From: Deltaproteobacteria bacterium
GTDB taxonomy: Bacteria; Desulfobacterota; Binatia; Binatales; Binataceae
Direction of reading: 5' to 3'
DNA: 20,151 bases
NCBI GenBank assembly: GCA_021786815.1
Contig: JAJYMR010000236.1
Location: forward strand, 1 to 20,151
Positions 7,192 to 15,447 of this stretch are shown piece by piece; position 1 is the stretch's first letter, and every line of letters begins with the position of its first letter. A program made the position numbers and the translations under genes. The notes beneath the pieces were generated by a model. That model was given only the letters and a program-made list of their open reading frames with translations, did not search any database and was not told the DNA's origin.

Positions 7192-7551
7192 TTTTCTCCC
7201 CCTCGGACCCCGGGTTGGTCCAACTTTTCCCGGATCGCACGCGCGAAGCAATAGCCACTCACGCTGTGACAACCGACACTACGCCAGCATAAGACTGATG
7301 TTTTGGGCCTCTGAAGTTTTGTTCGTCATATTGAGCGAACGAGGACTCGGCCAATGTGTCATTCTGAACGAAGCGAAGAATCCGCCGAAGGCGGTTTTTG
7401 CCTGCATCCCGCTTCGCGGGGACTCCTCGCTGGCCTCAGAGTGACGGATGAGGAAGCGGCGCAAAGCCAACCGCAAGTCGCACGCGGCTGCCGCGAGCCC
7501 TTGACGGGCGAGACTCTTGGTAGTCAGATTCGGCTCGGGGCAGGTTTCTTC
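7192..7551. other. Divergent intergenic region with palindromic repeat
   Basis: The gap separates the minus-strand membrane protein from the plus-strand CoA-transferase pair. Its middle is taken up by the palindromic repeat described separately. A possible plus-strand -35 (TTGACG, 7501-7506) is followed at 17 bp by a poor -10 (TCAGAT), so a promoter for the CoA-transferase genes may lie here, but the match is weak. I see no real gene: the frame open from 7354 reads the repeat. Confidence 0.5.
7325..7445. repeat. Palindromic dispersed repeat (CHSERSEES-type) with an extra half copy
   Basis: GTCATTCTGAACGAAGCGAA... (7358-7383) is an imperfect inverted repeat of 7420-7445, whose reverse complement begins GTCACTCTGAGGCCAGCGAG, with a 36-bp centre. 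Just before it, GTCATATTGAGCGAACGAGG (7325-7344) is a related half copy in direct orientation. Sequences of this kind (GTCATTCTGAGCGAAGCGAAGAATC) are known as abundant intergenic palindromes in many unrelated bacteria and are often mistranslated as CHSERSEES. There is no transposase nearby, so this is a REP- or MITE-like element, not an IS. Confidence 0.75.
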
Positions 7552-8769
7552 ATGCGGTACAACTCGCTCAGCGACATTCGCGTCGTCGATCTGACGCATC
7601 ATATCGCCGGTCCCTACGCGACCAGGATGCTGGCCGAGATGGGCGCCGAGGTGATCAAGGTCGAGCCGCCGTGGGGCGAAGGCGCAAGACGCCGCGGCCC
7701 GACGCGTGACGGCGCTGGCGACACGGCCGGCGACCGCGGCGGACTGTTCGCGTTCCTGAACACGAACAAGCTCGGCGTGACGCTCGACCTCCGCCACGAA
7801 CGCGCTCGCGAGATGCTGCTCGCGATGCTCGACGGCGCCGACCTGTTGGTTGAAAACTTCGCACCGGGAACGCTTGCGAAGCTGACCGCGCTTTCGCCCG
7901 CCGAACTCCTGGAACGGTTCCCGAAACTCTCGCTCGTCTCCATCTCGAATTTCGGGCAGGACGGTCCCGACCGCGACGCGCCGCTGAACGACCTGGTGCT
8001 GTTCGCGCGCGGCGGATGGACCTATCCGGTCGGAGAGCCGACGCGCGAGCCGCTCACGCCGCCGGGCTCACTCGCGCAATACGTCGGCGGGCTTTACGCG
8101 GCGGTGGCTGCGATGCAGGCGCTTTATGCGCGCAGTTTCGTGCTCGGATGCGGCCAGCACGTCGATGTCTCGCTGCTCGAAGCCGCGGTTGCCACGATGA
8201 TCTACGAGACGGTCACGTTCCAGTACACGGGCGTCACGCGCGAGCGCACCGGAAAGCGCTACACGATAGGACCGTTCCTGATCGTGACGCTTCGATGCCG
8301 CGACGGGTACGCGGGACTTCATTGCGTGACCGACAAGCAGTTCGAAAGCCTGAGCGAAATGATGGGCCGTCCGGAACTGGTCCGCGACGAGCGGTTTCGC
8401 ACCGCGTATCTGCGGATGGTCAACAGCGACGCGCTGCTCGCAATCGTCGAGCCGTTTTTCCTCGCGCACGACCGCGCGTTCCTGTATCGCGAGGGCCGAA
8501 AGCGCGCGCTTCCGCTCGTGCCGATACCGAGCGTCGCCGAAGTGCTCGAATGGGAGCAATTGAAGGCGCGCGCCTACTTCGAAACCGTCTGCGACCCGGT
8601 GCTCGGCGAAATCAAAATCCCCGGTGCGCCGCTTCGCCTGTCATCGCATTGCCCCGAACCCACGCGTCCGGCGCCTCGCCTGGGCGAGCATAACCGGGCG
8701 ATTTTCGGCGAACGGCTCGGACTCGACGACGCGGAGCTTTCGCGGCTTCGCCAGGCAGGAATCATATGA
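7552..8769 (+). CDS. Class III (CaiB/BaiF) CoA-transferase, first of a pair
   Basis: Transfers CoA between a CoA-thioester and a free carboxylic acid; the substrate cannot be told from sequence. The 405-aa protein begins with the family N-terminus (IRVVDLTHHIAGPYATRMLA, then GAEVIKVEPP), has LVENFAPGTLAKL and ISNFGQDGP, and carries Asp205 in GQHVDVSLLEAA, which aligns with the family's catalytic aspartate. The C-terminus GEHNRAIFGERLGLDDAEL is typical. I start at ATG 7552; the same frame extends to 7354, but those residues translate the palindromic repeat and a non-conserved stretch. The stop overlaps the next start (ATGA, 8766-8769), so the two genes are very probably translated together. 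Likely roles are activation of an aromatic or branched acid, by analogy with BbsEF- or CaiB-type enzymes; this is inference. Confidence 0.9.
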   Translation: MRYNSLSDIRVVDLTHHIAGPYATRMLAEMGAEVIKVEPPWGEGARRRGPTRDGAGDTAGDRGGLFAFLNTNKLGVTLDLRHERAREMLLAMLDGADLLVENFAPGTLAKLTALSPAELLERFPKLSLVSISNFGQDGPDRDAPLNDLVLFARGGWTYPVGEPTREPLTPPGSLAQYVGGLYAAVAAMQALYARSFVLGCGQHVDVSLLEAAVATMIYETVTFQYTGVTRERTGKRYTIGPFLIVTLRCRDGYAGLHCVTDKQFESLSEMMGRPELVRDERFRTAYLRMVNSDALLAIVEPFFLAHDRAFLYREGRKRALPLVPIPSVAEVLEWEQLKARAYFETVCDPVLGEIKIPGAPLRLSSHCPEPTRPAPRLGEHNRAIFGERLGLDDAELSRLRQAGII

Positions 8770-10001
8770 CGACGACGCCGCATCAAAGACTTCGTGTGGC
8801 CGATCTCTCGATGGGATGGGCGGGGCCGCTGGTGGGCGCGATGCTCGCCGAGATGGGCGCGGAGGTCGTCAAGGTCGAAGACACGCGCCATTTCGACTGG
8901 TGGCGCGGCTCGCTCTCGATGGGCTCGCCGGAAGAGCATCCAGTCGAGCGCTCGGCGGTCTTCAACTCGGTAAATCGCGGCAAGCTCGGCGTCACGCTCA
9001 ATCTCGCCGACCCGCGCGGGCTCGCGGTCCTGAAACGGCTCGCCGCGACGGCCGACGTGCTGATCGAGAACTTCAGCGCGGGCGTGATGGAGCGGCTCGG
9101 GCTTTCTTACCCGGTGTTGTCGGCGCTGAATCCGCGATTGGTGATGCTGTCGATGCCGTCGTTTGGCGCGGATGGTCCCGAGCGCGACGCGCGCGGATAC
9201 GGAAATACCGTGGAAGCGATGGCCGGAGTGACGGGGCTTACCGGCTATCACGACGGCGGACAGCCCTATACGCTCAGCAACGCGCTCGGCGATCCGGTGG
9301 GCGGGCTTAACGGCGCGTTCGCCGTGATGGTCGGGTTGCACGAGCGCGAGCGCACCGGGCGCGGACAATGGATCGAGCTTGCGCAGGTCGAAGCCGCGAT
9401 TCCGCTGATGGCCGAGGCGCTCCTGGACTATCAACTCACCGGGAAAATTCCACCGCCGCGCGGCAACCGGCATCCCAGGCACGCTCCGCACGGAATCTAC
9501 CGATGCGCGGGCGAGAATGAGTGGATCGCGCTCGGCGTGGAAGACGAAACGCAATGGCGCGCGCTTTTGAACGCGCTCGGGCTCCAGAATCTCGCCGGTG
9601 ATCAGCGGTTTTCGACTGCCGAGGCGCGAAAACGCAACGAGGACGCGCTCGACGAAGCGCTCTCGCGCGCTTTCGCGTCAAGCGAAGTGGAGGAAATCGC
9701 ACGCCGGCTTGTCGAGGCCGGAGTTCCAGCCGGGCAGGTGAATTCGGCGCCCTCGGTGATGGCCGACGCGCAAATCCAGGCGCGCGGATACTTCGTGCCG
9801 GTCGAGCGCGCGGTCGTCGGAACCCATCTTTATCCCGGCGCGGTCGCGCGTTTCTCGCAGACTCCTCTCGAAGCCGACCGTCCCGCGCCACTTTTGGGCG
9901 AGCATAACGCGGCGGTATTGCGTGAGATCCTCGGAATGAGCGACGCGGAGATAGAGGCGCTCGAACGTGCCGGAATAATCGGGACGCGTCCGCTCGGATA
10001 G
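8766..10001 (+). CDS. Class III (CaiB/BaiF) CoA-transferase, second of a pair
   Basis: A 411-aa protein of the same fold as its neighbour, with which it shares an ATGA stop/start overlap. Visible family features are LRVADLSMGWAGPLVGAMLA, GAEVVKVED, DVLIENFSAGVMERLGL, the SMPSFGADGPERD segment, a glycine-containing NALGDPVGGLNGAFAVM, and GEHNAAVLREILGMSDAEIE at the C-terminus. At the position of the catalytic Asp this copy has Glu204 (GRGQWIELAQVEAA), unlike Asp205 in the first copy. The pair may form a heteromer in which the two subunits have different roles, as for two-gene class III enzymes such as BbsEF; alternatively each may act alone. The sequence between residues 35 and 65 (HFDWWRGSLSMGSPEE) differs from the first copy, supporting divergence of function. 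Confidence 0.9.
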   Translation: MTTTPHQRLRVADLSMGWAGPLVGAMLAEMGAEVVKVEDTRHFDWWRGSLSMGSPEEHPVERSAVFNSVNRGKLGVTLNLADPRGLAVLKRLAATADVLIENFSAGVMERLGLSYPVLSALNPRLVMLSMPSFGADGPERDARGYGNTVEAMAGVTGLTGYHDGGQPYTLSNALGDPVGGLNGAFAVMVGLHERERTGRGQWIELAQVEAAIPLMAEALLDYQLTGKIPPPRGNRHPRHAPHGIYRCAGENEWIALGVEDETQWRALLNALGLQNLAGDQRFSTAEARKRNEDALDEALSRAFASSEVEEIARRLVEAGVPAGQVNSAPSVMADAQIQARGYFVPVERAVVGTHLYPGAVARFSQTPLEADRPAPLLGEHNAAVLREILGMSDAEIEALERAGIIGTRPLG

Positions 10002-10042
10002 GCGCGATTCGACGGCTCCGGCACGGCGCACGTCTGCGCTCG

Positions 10043-10375
10043 CTAGTCGAGGCTGTTCTTCGGGACGAATCCCTTGAGTCCCAGGTGCGGCCCCTTCAGC
10101 ACTTCGATAATCGCGCCCTTGTTGTCGCTGCTCAGGATTTTGACCGGGGTCTTGTCGTCCACCTGCACGCTGGTGAAGTTCTCGCCGAGCCCGCCGAGCA
10201 TCCCGGCCATCCCGCCCTGTTTCTCCAGGCCTTGTATCTTCAAATAGGTGGCCTCGTCCGGATAGACCGCAACCGTCTGCTTGCCGGGTGCGGCGACCAG
10301 CTTATGGCCGCATCCAGCGGCAACAATCGACAGGACAATTATCGAGGCAACGAGGACAAGTCGGGGCTTCAACAT
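10043..10375 (-). CDS. Small lipoprotein with possible SH3-like C-terminus
   Basis: The 110-aa product starts MLKPRLVLVASIIVLSIVAA and has a lipobox-like AAGC at about residue 21, so export and lipid attachment are likely. The start is set by a strong ribosome site, GGAGGAGG, 8 nt upstream of the ATG; an upstream in-frame start would add 30 residues of non-signal sequence. The mature part has a Gly/Met-rich stretch (GGMAGMLGGLGENF) followed by beta-rich sequence VQVDDKTPVKILSSDNKGAI and ends LGLKGFVPKNSLD, which resembles the end of a bacterial SH3 domain. I do not recognise the family. It is convergent with the CoA-transferase pair and divergent from the phosphodiesterase gene. Confidence 0.78.
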   Translation of the reverse strand: MLKPRLVLVASIIVLSIVAAGCGHKLVAAPGKQTVAVYPDEATYLKIQGLEKQGGMAGMLGGLGENFTSVQVDDKTPVKILSSDNKGAIIEVLKGPHLGLKGFVPKNSLD

Positions 10376-10647
10376 CGCGGGTTCCTCCTCCGAACCGCGC
10401 TCCATTGCGCAAGACCGTCCATCCAGGGCGGCCTCGGCGCTTAGGATGACGCAGCGAAACAGCACGGTTCAAGGGAGCGAGCTATCGATACGACGCAAGG
10501 CGCGCGAAAGCCCGCTTCGGGCGAACTCGCCGGATAAGGCGACGACGGTGCGATGCGCGGGTGCGGGAACGAATATGCGCAAATTGCTGGCGATTACAGC
10601 GCATGGTAACGTTAGTGGCTCGCAGTCCGTTCACGGACCGCTTCGCG

Positions 10648-11181
10648 ATGCGAATCGGGATCATTTCCGACACACACATACCCGAAGCCTGCGAGCATCT
10701 GCCGCCCGCGGTGTTCGAGGCCTTCAGCGGCGTGGATTTGGTGATGCACGCCGGCGACGTTTACGTTAACCGGGTGCTCGATGAGCTTTCCGAGGTCGCG
10801 CCGGTTATCGCGGCGCTGGGCAACGGCGACGAGGGGCTCGACGGCCATCGCTTCAGGCTGGAACCGGACGAGCGCGTGCGCGAGGCGCATCTGCTGGAGA
10901 TCGAAGGCGTCCGGATCGGCCTGGTGCATGCGATTCCGACGCCTGACGAAACCTCGGAGCGGGTGTTTCGAAACGCGATAGACGCGCACTTCGGCGGTCC
11001 GGTGGACGTCGTCGTGCAGGGCCACAGCCACGTCGAGGGCGTGGTACGCTTCGGCGAGACCCTGGTCGTCAACCCGGGAAGCGCCACGCTGCCGCGCAAC
11101 CTGGTCGGAGTTCCGGGTACGGTTGCTATCCTTGAGATCGCGGAAGGCCGCGTTTCAGCCGAGATAATCAAGCTCGGTTGA
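10648..11181 (+). CDS. YfcE/MJ0936-type metallophosphoesterase
   Basis: A 177-aa calcineurin-like phosphodiesterase of the YfcE/MJ0936 group. The metal-binding set is complete: Asp8 and His10 (SDTH), Asp37 (HAGD), Asn59 in GNGDE, His94 (LVHA) and His126/His128 (GHSH), followed by the NPGS motif. Family members hydrolyse phosphodiester substrates in vitro; the natural substrate is unknown. I chose the ATG at 10648 because MRIGIISDTH is the conserved N-terminus; the frame is open to 10561, but those residues are not family-like. No Shine-Dalgarno is seen; a 5-bp hairpin (GTCCG-TTCA-CGGAC, 10625-10638) lies 9 nt upstream of the ATG. It is 37 nt upstream of glyS and may be cotranscribed with it. 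Confidence 0.9.
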   Translation: MRIGIISDTHIPEACEHLPPAVFEAFSGVDLVMHAGDVYVNRVLDELSEVAPVIAALGNGDEGLDGHRFRLEPDERVREAHLLEIEGVRIGLVHAIPTPDETSERVFRNAIDAHFGGPVDVVVQGHSHVEGVVRFGETLVVNPGSATLPRNLVGVPGTVAILEIAEGRVSAEIIKLG

Positions 11182-11207
11182 GCAGCCCTGAGAGCTTATC
11201 ATCCGTT

Positions 11208-11213
11208 AGGAGG
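11208..11213 (+). promoter_or_regulatory. Strong ribosome binding site selecting the TTG start of glyS
   Basis: AGGAGG lies 5 nt upstream of a TTG codon at 11219 and is the best Shine-Dalgarno on this strand in the window. An ATG at 11273, just before the conserved EKIVNLCKRRG segment, has no such site, so the TTG is the more probable start. Confidence 0.75.
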
Positions 11214-11218
11214 AATTC

Positions 11219-12571
11219 TTGTCCGAACCACAACCGAGGGAGGAAACTTCCGGCGAAAAGCGCGCTGTGACGATGGAGAAAATCGTCAATCTATGCAAGC
11301 GCCGCGGCATAATCTTTCCATCCAGCGATATTTACGGCGGACTCGGCTCGACCTACGACTACGGTCCGCTCGGCGTCGAACTCAAGCGCAACGTCAAGGA
11401 AGCGTGGTGGCGCGAGATGGTGCAGACGCGCGCCGACGTGATCGGGCTCGACAGCGCCATCCTGCAGCATCCCAGGGTCTGGGAAGCCTCGGGCCATCTG
11501 CAGAATTTCACCGACCCGCTGGTTGACTGCAAAAGCTGCAAGCAGCGCTTTCGCGCAACCGACCTGACCGAGCCGCGATGCCCGGCGTGCGGCGGCGAGA
11601 TTACCGAATCGCGCCAGTTCAACCTGATGTTCAAGACGTTCATGGGCCCGGTCGAGGACACGGCGAGCACGGTGTATCTCAGGCCCGAGACCGCGCAGGG
11701 CATCTTTGCCAACTTCGAAAACCTGGTCGATACCCAGCGCGTCAAGCTGCCGTTCGGCGTCGCGCAGATCGGCAAATCCTTTCGCAACGAAATCACGCCC
11801 GGCAACTTCATCTTCCGCACGCGCGAGTTCGAGCAGATGGAGATGGAGTTCTTCGTCAAGCCCGACCCGGCCGAAGAGGAGCGATGGTTCCACTACTGGG
11901 TCGAGGAGCGCTTCAACTGGTTCGCCAAGTACGGGATCAAGCGCGAGCATCTGCGCCTGCGCGAGCACGCGGCCGAGGAACTTGCGCATTACTCGCGCGG
12001 CACCACCGATATCGAGTACCGCTATCCCTTCGGATGGGGCGAATTGGAAGGAATCGCGCGGCGCGGCAGTTACGATCTCGACCAGCACGCCAAGCATAGC
12101 GGCCGCGACCTGACCTATTTCGACGAGGAAGCCAAAACGCGCTATCGCCCGTGGGTGATCGAGCCCGCGGTCGGCGTTGACCGCCCGCTGCTCGCCTTTC
12201 TGATCGACGCCTACGACGAGGACGTGGTCGAGGGCGAAGAGAGGATCGTGCTCAGGCTCGACCCGCGGCTTGCGCCGATAAAAGTCGCCGTCTTTCCGCT
12301 GCTTCGAAAGGCCGGACAGCCTGAGAAGGCGCAGGAAGTGATGCGGGTGCTCAAGCGGCGCTTCATGGTCGCCTACGACCAGGCCGGCTCGATCGGAAGG
12401 CGTTACCGGCGCCAGGACGAAATCGGCACCCCGTTCGGCGTTACCATCGACCATCAGACGATGGAAGACGACACGGTCACGCTGCGCGACCGCGACTCGA
12501 CCAGCCAGGTTCGGGTCGCGCTCAATGCGCTGCTCGAGGAGCTCGGCAGGCGAATCGGCTGGGAACGTTGA
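11219..12571 (+). CDS. glyS: Glycyl-tRNA synthetase, single-chain (alpha2) type
   Basis: Class II aminoacyl-tRNA synthetase charging tRNA-Gly, of the alpha2 form found in Actinobacteria, Thermus, many Firmicutes, archaea and eukaryotes, not the alpha2beta2 GlyQ/GlyS form. The 450-aa protein shows EKIVNLCKRRGIIFPSSDIY, a four-cysteine zinc site (Cys104/Cys107 and Cys121/Cys124 in CKSCK and CPACGG), YLRPETAQGIF, class II motif 2 (FRNE with Arg189, then FRTREFEQMEMEFF), and motif 3 (GVDRPLLAFL, Arg322), followed by the anticodon-binding domain to the end. Initiation at TTG is supported by the strong AGGAGG. The first 18 residues are a non-conserved, charged extension, so a start at ATG 11273 cannot be excluded. 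Confidence 0.95.
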   Translation: MSEPQPREETSGEKRAVTMEKIVNLCKRRGIIFPSSDIYGGLGSTYDYGPLGVELKRNVKEAWWREMVQTRADVIGLDSAILQHPRVWEASGHLQNFTDPLVDCKSCKQRFRATDLTEPRCPACGGEITESRQFNLMFKTFMGPVEDTASTVYLRPETAQGIFANFENLVDTQRVKLPFGVAQIGKSFRNEITPGNFIFRTREFEQMEMEFFVKPDPAEEERWFHYWVEERFNWFAKYGIKREHLRLREHAAEELAHYSRGTTDIEYRYPFGWGELEGIARRGSYDLDQHAKHSGRDLTYFDEEAKTRYRPWVIEPAVGVDRPLLAFLIDAYDEDVVEGEERIVLRLDPRLAPIKVAVFPLLRKAGQPEKAQEVMRVLKRRFMVAYDQAGSIGRRYRRQDEIGTPFGVTIDHQTMEDDTVTLRDRDSTSQVRVALNALLEELGRRIGWER

Positions 12572-12668
12572 TGCCGCGCTGCGACGCGCGTGCTTGCGGG
12601 ATGCGTTTTAACTGTAAGAGGACTGCTACTCTGTCCGCATAATACAAGGGACGGGAGATTTGGCTTCG

Positions 12669-15416
12669 ATGGCTCGTGTTCATCCGGACATTTACTTCTT
12701 TGGTGGCGGAGTTGCGGAAGGTCGCTCCGGCATGCGCGATCTTTTGGGCGGCAAGGGCGCCAATCTGGCCGAGATGGCCTCGCTCAAGCTGCCGGTACCG
12801 CCCGGCTTCACGATTTCGACCGGGGTCTGCACCTATTTCTACGACCATAACGGCAAATATCCAAAAGGCCTCGACAAGGGGGTCGCGAAAAGCATCGCCC
12901 GGGTCGAGAAAGCGCTCGGCCGCAACTTCGGCGACGCGAAGAACCCGTTGCTGGTGTCGGTGCGCTCGGGCGCGCGGGTCTCGATGCCCGGGATGATGGA
13001 CACGGTGCTGAACCTCGGCCTCACCGACGAGACGGTCGGCGGACTCGAGCAGGTGAGCGGCAACGCGCGCTTCGCGTGGGATTCCTACCGGCGGTTTTGC
13101 CAGATGTACGGCGACGTCGTGCTGGGGCTCAAGCCCGAGAACAAGAACGCGATCGACCCGTTCGAGGAATTGATCGAGCGCAAGAAGGCCGCGCGCGGCG
13201 TTACCCAGGACGTCGAACTCACGACCGAGGATCTGAAGGAACTGGTCGGCGAGTTCCGCGACCTTATAAAGAGCCGCGTCGGGCGCGATCTTCCGCAGGA
13301 CCCCGAGGAGCAGCTATGGGCCGCGATCGGGGCGGTGTTCGGCTCGTGGAACAATGAGCGCGCGATAACCTACCGGCGCATCAACAGCATCCCGAACGAC
13401 TGGGGCACCGCGGTCACGGTGCAATCGATGGTGTTCGGCAACCTCGGCCCCGATTGCGCAACCGGTGTGGCGTTCACGCGCAACCCGGCCACCGGCGAAA
13501 AAGGCATCTACGGCGAGTTCCTGCCCAACGCGCAGGGCGAGGACGTGGTCGCGGGCATCCGCACGCCGCATCCGATCAGTCTCAAGGCCGGGCGCGAGGC
13601 CGCCGAGCGCAACCATCTGAGCGAAACCGAGCGCCGCGCCAAACTCGAGACGCTCGAAGAGGCCTTCCCCAAGGTCTATGGCGAGCTGCTCAGGATAGCG
13701 AACCGCCTCGAGCGCCATTTCCGCGACGTGCAGGACCTCGAGTTTACCGTCGAGCGCGAACGCCTGTTCATGCTCCAGACGCGAACCGGCAAACGCACCG
13801 CTGAAGCGGCGGTCCGCATCGCCGTGGACATGTGCGACGAGCGTCTTGTTGACCGGCGCACGGCCCTGATGCGCGTCGACAGCACGCATCTCGAGCAGTT
13901 GCTCCATCCGCGGCTCGATCCGACCGTCCAGAAGAAGGTTATAGCGCGTGGACTTCCCGCTTCACCGGGCGCGGTCTCGGGCGAGGCGGTTTTCTCGGCG
14001 GACGAAGCGGTCGCGGTTGCCGGAGCCGGGCGCAAGGTGATCCTGGTGAGGCTCGAGACCTCGCCCGAGGACATCCACGGGATGGAGGTCGCCGAGGGAA
14101 TTCTGACCGCGCGGGGCGGGATGACGAGCCATGCGGCGGTGGTTGCGCGCGGGATGGGCAAGTGCTGCGTGGCGGGATGCTCAGAGCTGGAGATCAATTA
14201 CGCCGCGGGCACTATCATCGCGAACGGAACGGTGGTTCGTCGCGGCGAGTATCTGACGCTCGACGGCTCGACCGGCGAAGTCATTGAGGGCCGCGTGCCA
14301 ACCGTGCAGCCCGAGATGTCGCCGTTTTTCCGCAAGTTTCTGTCGTGGGCGGACAAGGAGCGCAAGCTCGGCGTGCGAGCCAACGCGGACACCCCGCATG
14401 ACGCCAAGGTCGCGCGCGACTTCGGCGCCGAGGGAATCGGGCTTTGCCGCACCGAGCACATGTTCTTCGACCCCAAGCGTATCGAGGCCGTGCGCGAAAT
14501 GATCATGGCGGAGAACGCGAAACAGCGCGCGCGGGCGCTCGATAAGATCCTGCCGATGCAGCGCGAGGACTTCGTCGGGATCCTGCGCGCGATGGAGGGC
14601 CTGCCGGTCACCATCCGGCTGCTCGATCCGCCGCTGCACGAGTTTTTGCCGAGGGAAGACAAGGAGTTCGTGGAACTCGCCGCGAAGATCGGCGCCAGCG
14701 TCGAGCATCTGAAACAGGTCCGCGACAACCTGTTCGAGTTCAACCCGATGCTCGGTCATCGCGGCTCGCGCCTCGGTATCAGCTACCCCGAGATTTACCG
14801 CGCGCAGGCGCGCGCGATCCTGGAAGCGGCCTGCCAGTTGCGCGCCGAGGGCGTGAAGGCGATGCCCGAGATCATGCTGCCGTTGATCGGCGCGCGCAAG
14901 GAGTTCGACGTGCTTGCCGGCGAGATTCGGCAGGTGGCCCAGGAGGTCTTCAAGGAAACCGGCAGACGCGTGCCGTTCACGATCGGCACGATGATCGAAG
15001 TGCCGCGCGCTTGCGTGGTCGCCGACGAGATCGCGAAATCGGCCGAATTCTTCTCCTTCGGAACCAACGACCTGACGCAGATGACCTACGGACTCTCGCG
15101 CGACGACTCGGTCAAATTTCTGAACGATTACCTGATAAAGGGCATCTACCGGAAAGACCCGTTCCAGGAACTCGACCCGGTCGGCGTGGGCGGACTGATG
15201 CAGCTTGCGATCGAGCGCGGACGCAAGACCAACCGCAAGCTCAAGCTCGGCATCTGCGGCGAGCATGGCGGCGACCCGGCCAGCATCCGCGTCTGCAACC
15301 ATCTCGGGCTTGATTACGTCTCGTGCTCGCCGTACCGGATCGCGGTCGCGCGGCTTTCCGCCGCGCAGGCCGCCATCGAGGCGCGCAAGCGCAAGCTCGA
15401 ATTCAAGGACGTGTAG
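12669..15416 (+). CDS. ppdK: Pyruvate, phosphate dikinase
   Basis: Interconverts pyruvate + ATP + Pi and PEP + AMP + PPi, serving either gluconeogenesis or PPi-linked glycolysis. The 915-aa protein has the usual three parts. The N-terminal nucleotide-binding domain has YFFGGG, GGKGANLAEM, SVRSGARVSMPGMMDTVLNLG and VFTRNP-like TGVAFTRNPATG. The phosphohistidine domain has GGMTSHAAVVARGMGK with His488 (and the adjacent Thr486 that can be regulated in plant-type enzymes). The C-terminal PEP/pyruvate barrel has GLCRTEHMFF, FSFGTNDLTQMTYGLSRDD and CGEHGGDPASI with Cys863. I prefer the ATG at 12669; a TTG at 12660 in the same frame, with AAGGGA 8 nt upstream, is an alternative. A CATAAT -10-like box lies at 12638-12643 without a clear -35. 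No dikinase regulatory protein gene is nearby. Confidence 0.96.
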   Translation: MARVHPDIYFFGGGVAEGRSGMRDLLGGKGANLAEMASLKLPVPPGFTISTGVCTYFYDHNGKYPKGLDKGVAKSIARVEKALGRNFGDAKNPLLVSVRSGARVSMPGMMDTVLNLGLTDETVGGLEQVSGNARFAWDSYRRFCQMYGDVVLGLKPENKNAIDPFEELIERKKAARGVTQDVELTTEDLKELVGEFRDLIKSRVGRDLPQDPEEQLWAAIGAVFGSWNNERAITYRRINSIPNDWGTAVTVQSMVFGNLGPDCATGVAFTRNPATGEKGIYGEFLPNAQGEDVVAGIRTPHPISLKAGREAAERNHLSETERRAKLETLEEAFPKVYGELLRIANRLERHFRDVQDLEFTVERERLFMLQTRTGKRTAEAAVRIAVDMCDERLVDRRTALMRVDSTHLEQLLHPRLDPTVQKKVIARGLPASPGAVSGEAVFSADEAVAVAGAGRKVILVRLETSPEDIHGMEVAEGILTARGGMTSHAAVVARGMGKCCVAGCSELEINYAAGTIIANGTVVRRGEYLTLDGSTGEVIEGRVPTVQPEMSPFFRKFLSWADKERKLGVRANADTPHDAKVARDFGAEGIGLCRTEHMFFDPKRIEAVREMIMAENAKQRARALDKILPMQREDFVGILRAMEGLPVTIRLLDPPLHEFLPREDKEFVELAAKIGASVEHLKQVRDNLFEFNPMLGHRGSRLGISYPEIYRAQARAILEAACQLRAEGVKAMPEIMLPLIGARKEFDVLAGEIRQVAQEVFKETGRRVPFTIGTMIEVPRACVVADEIAKSAEFFSFGTNDLTQMTYGLSRDDSVKFLNDYLIKGIYRKDPFQELDPVGVGGLMQLAIERGRKTNRKLKLGICGEHGGDPASIRVCNHLGLDYVSCSPYRIAVARLSAAQAAIEARKRKLEFKDV

Positions 15417-15447
15417 AAAAGGCCGGGCCTTATATCGGTGCAAAAAC

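Noticed and set aside
7192..7272. N-terminal extension of the PH-like membrane protein from 7272
   Set aside because: The extra 27 residues are Arg-rich and not membrane-like, and the Shine-Dalgarno fits the ATG at 7191.
7354..7551. N-terminal extension of the first CoA-transferase
   Set aside because: It begins MCHSERSEESAEGG, the translation of the palindromic repeat, and the family N-terminus starts at 7552.
8574..9554. 326-aa minus-strand ORF opposite the CoA-transferases
   Set aside because: Antisense shadow of two clear genes with no recognisable domain.
10376..10465. N-terminal extension of the lipoprotein; also a weak resemblance of 10436-10456 to the palindromic repeat
   Set aside because: The strong GGAGGAGG places the start at 10375. 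The repeat-like GTCATCCTAAGCG on the minus strand is too short and lacks a partner arm.
11291..12454. 387-aa minus-strand ORF opposite glyS
   Set aside because: Shadow of a strongly conserved synthetase; its translation has no family features.
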